Below, one piece after another: positions 59,618 through 64,000 of a stretch of 64,000 bases of DNA. Both the position numbers and the translations under genes were made by a program. Under the pieces are notes generated by a model that had not been told where the DNA came from, made no database searches, and was given only the letters and a program-made list of their open reading frames with translations. The first letter of the stretch is position 1. Every line of letters begins with the position of its first letter. This DNA comes from Thalassovita mediterranea (GTDB taxonomy: Bacteria; Pseudomonadota; Alphaproteobacteria; Caulobacterales; Hyphomonadaceae), in NCBI GenBank assembly GCA_019448215.1, contig CP080408.1, forward strand, positions 1,364,001-1,428,000. Direction: 5' to 3'.

Positions 59618-61360
59618 TTAGTTCTTGTCTTCGTCGATCTCATCCGGGGTTTCGGTGACCTTGTTGGAGGTCTCCTTGTCGTCGCCCGATGCGAGCGCGG
59701 CACCAAGGATGTCGCCGAGCGAGGCACCGCTGTCAGCAGAACCATACTGCTTGACGGCTTCCTGTTCCTCGGAGATCTCGAGCGCCTTGATCGAGACGGA
59801 GACGCGGCGCGAAGCCTTGTCCATCTGCGTGACCTTGGCATCGATCTTGTCGCCGACAGAGAAGCGCTCTGGGCGCTGCTCGGAACGGTCGCGCGACAGA
59901 TCAGAGCGGCGGATGAAGGCCGTCATGGCCGGATCGCCGAACTGGACCTCGATGCCACCGGAGGTGACTTCGCTGACCGTACAGGTGACCGTGTCGCCGC
60001 GGCGAACGTCGAGATCGGACATCGGGTCGCCCGAAAGCTGCTTGATGCCGAGCGAGATACGCTCCTTGTCGGTGTCGACGTCGAGCACTTTGGCGCGGAC
60101 CTGGTCGCCCTTGTTGAAGTTGGCGATCGCCTGCTCACCTGGCACATCCCACGAAATGTCGTTGATGTGGACCATGCCGTCGAGCTCTGGGCCAAGACCG
60201 ATGAAGAGACCGAATTCCGTGATGCCACGGACTTCGCCTTCGACTTCGGTGCCCGGAGGATGCTCGCCGAGGAAAGCCGACCATGGATTGTCCTGGGTCT
60301 GCTTGAGGCCGAGCGAGATGCGGCGCTTCTCGGAGTCGACGTCGAGCACTTCGACCATGACTTCCTGAGAGGTCGAGACGATCTTGCCAGGATGGACGTT
60401 CTTCTTGGTCCAGCTCATTTCAGAGACGTGGATCAGGCCTTCAACGCCATCTTCGAGCTCAACGAAGGCACCGTAATCGGTGATGTTGGTGACAACACCC
60501 GGCAGACGCGTACCGATGAGGTACTTGCTCTCGATGCCTTCCCATGGATCTGCCTCGAGCTGCTTCATGCCGAGGGAGATACGCTGGGTTTCTTCGTTCA
60601 CCTTGATGATCTGGACCTTCACCGTGTCGCCGACATTGACGACCTGGCTTGGGTGATTGATGCGCTTCCAGCTCATGTCGGTGACGTGGAGGAGGCCATC
60701 AATGCCGCCGAGATCAACGAACGCACCGTAATCGGTGATGTTCTTCACGACGCCGTCGCGGACATCGCCTTCGTTCATCGCTTCGACGATTTCTGCGCGC
60801 TGTTCGGCACGGCTCTCTTCAAGGATCGCACGGCGCGAGACAACGATGTTGCCGCGTGCGCGGTCGAGCTTGAGGATTGCGAATGGCTGAACTTCGCCCA
60901 TCAGCGGGCCAACGTCGCGCACTGGGCGGATGTCGACCTGTGAACCAGGAAGGAAGGCATTGACGCCGCCGAGGTCGACGGTGAAGCCGCCTTTGACACG
61001 GCCAGAGATCGCGCCTTTGACAGGCTCGTCCTTATTGTAGCTGTCTTCCAGCTTGATCCAGCTCTCTTCGCGGCGCGCCTTGTCGCGCGAGAGAACGGCT
61101 TCGCCCATCAGGTTTTCGATACGCTCGAGGAAGACCTCGACGATGTCGCCCGGCTTCGGCTGCTCGTCTTCGAGCATGAATTCCTTCATGGCGACGCGGC
61201 CTTCGACCTTCAGGCCGACGTCCAGGATGAGCTGGTCATTGGTTACGGCAACGACAGTTGCAGGGACCACGCGGCCTTCCTGCAGGGTAGATGCAGCGGT
61301 CGAGTCCTCGAACATTGCTGCAAAATCGTCGGTGCTCGGATTCATTGTTTCAGTAGACAT
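59618..61360 (-). CDS. rpsA: 30S ribosomal protein S1
   Basis: A 580-aa protein built of six OB-fold S1 RNA-binding repeats, each recognisable by G-x-V-x(1,5)-G-x-F/Y-V-D/E-L patterns (for example KGGFTVDLGGVNAFLPGSQ, ITDYGAFVDLGGIDGLLHV, ITDYGAFVELEDGVEGLIHV, ITEFGLFIGLGPELDGMVHI). It brings mRNA to the small subunit and is essential. It is slightly longer than the E. coli protein. The gene lies downstream of cmk on the minus strand with a 129-base gap, and a terminator follows it. This neighbourhood is the classic aroA-cmk-rpsA-ihfB order. Confidence 0.97.
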   Translation of the reverse strand: MSTETMNPSTDDFAAMFEDSTAASTLQEGRVVPATVVAVTNDQLILDVGLKVEGRVAMKEFMLEDEQPKPGDIVEVFLERIENLMGEAVLSRDKARREESWIKLEDSYNKDEPVKGAISGRVKGGFTVDLGGVNAFLPGSQVDIRPVRDVGPLMGEVQPFAILKLDRARGNIVVSRRAILEESRAEQRAEIVEAMNEGDVRDGVVKNITDYGAFVDLGGIDGLLHVTDMSWKRINHPSQVVNVGDTVKVQIIKVNEETQRISLGMKQLEADPWEGIESKYLIGTRLPGVVTNITDYGAFVELEDGVEGLIHVSEMSWTKKNVHPGKIVSTSQEVMVEVLDVDSEKRRISLGLKQTQDNPWSAFLGEHPPGTEVEGEVRGITEFGLFIGLGPELDGMVHINDISWDVPGEQAIANFNKGDQVRAKVLDVDTDKERISLGIKQLSGDPMSDLDVRRGDTVTCTVSEVTSGGIEVQFGDPAMTAFIRRSDLSRDRSEQRPERFSVGDKIDAKVTQMDKASRRVSVSIKALEISEEQEAVKQYGSADSGASLGDILGAALASGDDKETSNKVTETPDEIDEDKN

Positions 61361-61489
61361 GTAAACTCCAGGTCTGACCCAAACGGGTTTATGACGCGCA
61401 AGCGGGATTGCTGGCGTAATCGCAAGGTCAGGGTCTTGAACGAGGCGGGCAGAGGTTTTTGGATTTGACGCCAGATGCGCCAGAACCTG

Positions 61490-62122
61490 CTAGCCGGTAC
61501 GGGAGTTCGCCTTTTCGACGGCGGCCCGCGCCTTGTCCACAGCGGCGTCTATAGTCAGATCAGTCGTGTCGATCAAGATCGCATCTGCGGCCGCCACCAT
61601 GGGCGCATCCTTGCGGTTGCAGTCGCGTTCATCGCGCTCGCGCAGCTGGGCGGTCAGCTCATCGAGCGTGATCGTGTCGCCTGCGGCTTTCAGCTCTGCA
61701 TGGCGGCGCTGGGCGCGCACTTCGACATCGGCGTCGACCCAGAGTTTCACATCGGCTTCCGGGCAGACCACGGTGCCGATATCGCGTCCATCGAGGATGG
61801 CGCCGGTCGGTTGGTGGGCAAAGTTGCGCTGAAGCTCCAGTAGGGCGGCGCGCACTTCTGGCAACACAGCCACCTTTGAGGCGGCGAGACCCGCCTCAGC
61901 GGTGCGCAGTTCGGCCTCGCTGAAGAGCGATGGCTCAAGCTTTGAGGCGATCTCTGCGACGGCATTGGCATCGGTGAGGTCAGCGCCTGCATTCATCGCG
62001 GCAACACCGGTGGCGCGGTAGAGGCGGCCGGTATCCATGTGCGGCAGGGCAAACAGGTCCGACAGGCGGCGGGCAATCGTCCCCTTTCCAGAGGCGAGCG
62101 TTCCATCAATGGCAATAATCAT
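61490..62122 (-). CDS. cmk: Cytidylate kinase
   Basis: A 210-aa enzyme phosphorylating CMP and dCMP. The P-loop is [16 protein letters not shown]. The substrate-binding motif is [33 protein letters not shown] and the lid RAQRRHAEL are standard. It sits upstream of rpsA as usual, but the divergent Cds1-like gene stands between it and aroA. Confidence 0.95.
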   Translation of the reverse strand: MIIAIDGTLASGKGTIARRLSDLFALPHMDTGRLYRATGVAAMNAGADLTDANAVAEIASKLEPSLFSEAELRTAEAGLAASKVAVLPEVRAALLELQRNFAHQPTGAILDGRDIGTVVCPEADVKLWVDADVEVRAQRRHAELKAAGDTITLDELTAQLRERDERDCNRKDAPMVAAADAILIDTTDLTIDAAVDKARAAVEKANSRTG

Positions 62123-62235
62123 GGCGCGGACAGATGCGTCATGTAGCCGGAAGGGTCAACCAGCCTTGCATTGCGGTGCAGTCACCTGTCAATTCGGGCC
62201 TCGAAACTGGCCCCGGATACAAGGAAGACAGGCTG

Positions 62236-63309
62236 ATGAGTGGTCTATGCGCGCAACGCAACTGGGTGTGTGAGGCGGTGCGCCGTCTCAATGCCGACTT
62301 CAACCGCTCCTCGGACACGCACCTCATCCGGGTAGACCTGCCGGGCTTCCCGGGCCAGCAGCTCTATCTGAAAGACGAGTCCATTCACCCGTCTGGCAGT
62401 CTGAAGCACCGCCTCGCGCGGTCTCTCTATCTCTATGGCATCTGCAATGGCGCCATCGGGCCGGACACAGTCGTGGTGGAAAGTTCCTCAGGCTCGACGG
62501 CCGTGTCGGAGGCATATTTCGCCAAGCTGCTGGGCCTGCGCTTCATCGCCGTTGTGCCGGAAGGGACCGCACAGAAGAAGATCGACCAGATCAATTTCTA
62601 TGGCGCCGAGACCCGTTCGGTGCCTGCCTCGCAGATCTATGCCGAAGCTGAGCGGATCGCGCGTGAAACGGGCGGTCATTACATGGACCAGTTCACCTTC
62701 GCGGAGCGGGCCACAGACTGGCGCGGCAATAACAACATTGCCGAGAGCCTGTTTGCGCAGCTGGCGCTGGAAGAACATTCCATCCCTGACTGGGTGGTGA
62801 TGAGCGCGGGCACGGGCGGGACCTCGGCGACCATCGGGCGGTTCATCCGCTATCGCGGTGACCTCTCCGGCAAGACGCAGCTGTGCGTCGCCGACCCTGA
62901 AAACTCGGTCTTCTACGACTATTACAATTCAGGTGACCGGGATTTGCGCCTGCAGACACGCTCACGGATCGAGGGGATCGGGCGGCCACGGGTCGAAGCC
63001 TCCTTCCAGCCGCGCGTGATCGACCGGATGGTTCAAGTGCCGGATGCCGCGTCACTGGCAACCATTCACTGGCTAGAGACGGTGCTTGGCCGCAAGTGCG
63101 GCGGCTCCACCGGCACGAATGTCTGGGCCGCGCTGCACCTGATGGCGGAAATGCGTGAGGCGGGCCGGGAAGGTAGCGTCGCAACGCTCATCTGTGATGG
63201 CGGGGAGCGCTATCTCGATACCTACTACAGTGCCGACTGGCTGGCCGCGCAGGGCCTCGAACTCGCGCCGCATCTTGAGACGATTGAAGGGCTCACCCGT
63301 CAGGGCTGA
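62236..63309 (+). CDS. Cds1-like PLP-dependent cysteine synthase-fold enzyme
   Basis: A 357-aa fold-type II PLP protein. The Schiff-base lysine is in [20 protein letters not shown], close to the Cds1 cysteine desulfhydrase form. [18 protein letters not shown] and [19 protein letters not shown] form the phosphate-binding and glycine loops. Cds1 enzymes degrade L-cysteine to pyruvate, ammonia and sulfide. The exact substrate is uncertain because synthase relatives look similar. ATG 62236 follows AGGAAGACAGG. It is divergent from cmk, and its last 10 bases overlap the convergent macro-domain gene. Confidence 0.85.
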   Translation: MSGLCAQRNWVCEAVRRLNADFNRSSDTHLIRVDLPGFPGQQLYLKDESIHPSGSLKHRLARSLYLYGICNGAIGPDTVVVESSSGSTAVSEAYFAKLLGLRFIAVVPEGTAQKKIDQINFYGAETRSVPASQIYAEAERIARETGGHYMDQFTFAERATDWRGNNNIAESLFAQLALEEHSIPDWVVMSAGTGGTSATIGRFIRYRGDLSGKTQLCVADPENSVFYDYYNSGDRDLRLQTRSRIEGIGRPRVEASFQPRVIDRMVQVPDAASLATIHWLETVLGRKCGGSTGTNVWAALHLMAEMREAGREGSVATLICDGGERYLDTYYSADWLAAQGLELAPHLETIEGLTRQG

Positions 63310-63806
63310 TCCAAAGCGCCTTCAAGGGCTGTGGCCATTTTCTGGTCGAAGGCGGTGAGCGTAATTTTGACGGCGTGCTTTTTGGCGAAGTCGCGGCAGG
63401 TGTTTACCGCAATGCCGGCCGCCTCATTAGCGGGATAGCCGTAGACACCGGTTGAGATCGCCGGAAAGGCCATAGAGGTCAGGTCACGTTTGACGAGTTC
63501 CTCAAGGCAGTGGCGGTAGCAGGCCTTCAGCAATTCAGCCTCGCCCTGATCGCCGCCGCGCCAGACAGGGCCGACCGTATGGAAGATGAGGCGTGGCGCG
63601 ATATTGAAGCCTTCGGTGACGCGGACCTCGCCTGTCGGGCAGGGTGCGAGCGGCTTGCAGGCCTCTTTCAGCTCGGGCCCGGCAGCGCGATGGATTGCGC
63701 CATCGACTCCGCCGCCGCCCATCAGTGAGCTATTCGCGGCGTTCACGATGACATCACAGTCCACATCGAGAATGTTGCCTTGGTAGAGATCAATCGTGCC
63801 CTGCAT
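63300..63806 (-). CDS. Macro-domain ADP-ribose hydrolase (YmdB-like)
   Basis: A 168-aa macro domain. [25 protein letters not shown] is the ADP-ribose-binding loop with the catalytic Asn-Asn. [11 protein letters not shown] supplies the distal-ribose loop. It removes the acetyl group from O-acetyl-ADP-ribose or reverses ADP-ribosylation. It lies 59 bases after aroA on the same strand, between aroA and the divergent Cds1-like gene. Confidence 0.92.
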   Translation of the reverse strand: MQGTIDLYQGNILDVDCDVIVNAANSSLMGGGGVDGAIHRAAGPELKEACKPLAPCPTGEVRVTEGFNIAPRLIFHTVGPVWRGGDQGEAELLKACYRHCLEELVKRDLTSMAFPAISTGVYGYPANEAAGIAVNTCRDFAKKHAVKITLTAFDQKMATALEGALDQP

Positions 63807-63865
63807 ATCGAGTTCACTCCATATTCACTTCAGGGCTGAACGCAGGCGGGCGCGGGGCGTGCCGT

Positions 63866-64000
<135 letters not shown>

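Noticed and set aside
59528-60943. Open frame of 471 codons on the plus strand through rpsA
   Set aside because: It is antisense to ribosomal protein S1 and reflects repeated S1-domain codons; no independent evidence.

Overview
The window is a gene-dense (one short non-coding gap every few genes), GC-rich chromosomal segment with no tRNA, rRNA, CRISPR array, prophage or insertion sequence that I can see. Gene content and order point to an aerobic, Gram-negative alphaproteobacterium, most likely the Caulobacterales/Hyphomonadaceae side (inference). The reasons are rpoH beside clpB, CarD, seven-iron ferredoxin FdxA, a DUF4167-prmC-prfA cluster, aroA/cmk/rpsA/ihfB, an Oar-like TonB receptor with a regulatory-like N-terminal domain, and a MAPEG protein. 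It reads as core chromosome, with small accessory modules for the cell envelope and metal uptake.

Layout. 0-7.7 kb, almost all minus strand: clpB (fragment), rpoH, carD, fdxA, a TerB-like gene, an S4-domain gene with no normal start codon, a SUV3-like RNA helicase, and a GT39 glycosyltransferase. 7.9-16.4 kb: a large Oar-type TonB-dependent receptor behind a possible Pho box, an overlapping agmatine-to-putrescine pair (aguA-aguB), a membrane protein, a zinc metallopeptidase-like gene, and a dihydrolipoamide-dehydrogenase-like flavoprotein. 16.4-25.7 kb: a helix-hairpin-helix protein, murI, a PstS-like lipoprotein behind a Pho-box-like site, an APH-type kinase with a GT4 glycosyltransferase, putA, and a DUF3298-type lipoprotein. 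25.4-35.6 kb: a serine hydrolase, then class I ribonucleotide reductase split into nrdA (27.4 kb) and nrdB (34.5 kb), each with its own NrdR-type boxes. Between them lie a ZnuD-like zinc TonB receptor operon and two LpxR-family genes. 35.6-44.4 kb: DUF4167, prmC, prfA, MAPEG, a CE15-type esterase lipoprotein, a DUF1214/DUF1254-like pair, a Ca-motif lipoprotein, a DUF5367-like membrane protein behind two TetR-type operators, a tetR gene, and ispG. 44.5-53.2 kb: two TadE-type pseudopilins, a UMF1 transporter, a tyrosine phosphatase, amn, and a three-gene membrane-glycosylation module (GT-C, GT2, GtrA). 53.2-58.7 kb: a zinc-uptake locus (ZIP transporter diverging from zrgA/ABC/DUF3299) around a strong Zur-like box. 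58.7-64 kb: mscL, ihfB, rpsA, cmk, a Cds1-like PLP enzyme, a macro-domain gene, and the 3' end of aroA.

Links between genes. Zinc: a Zur-like dyad at 55116-55138 serves ZIP and zrgA/ABC, and a second at about 32126-32142 precedes the ZnuD-like operon. Together they would make an outer-membrane-to-cytoplasm zinc route. Phosphate: CTGTCAC half-sites precede both the Oar-like receptor and the PstS-like gene. dNTP supply: nrdA and nrdB share NrdR boxes, and nrdB also has two DnaA-box-like sites. These regulatory links are inferred from motifs read by eye and need a matrix search. No completely new system is evident. The best candidates for unusual biology are the LpxR C-terminal-half protein, the S4 gene without a canonical start, the twin TetR operators, and the divergent GT-C/GT2/GtrA module.
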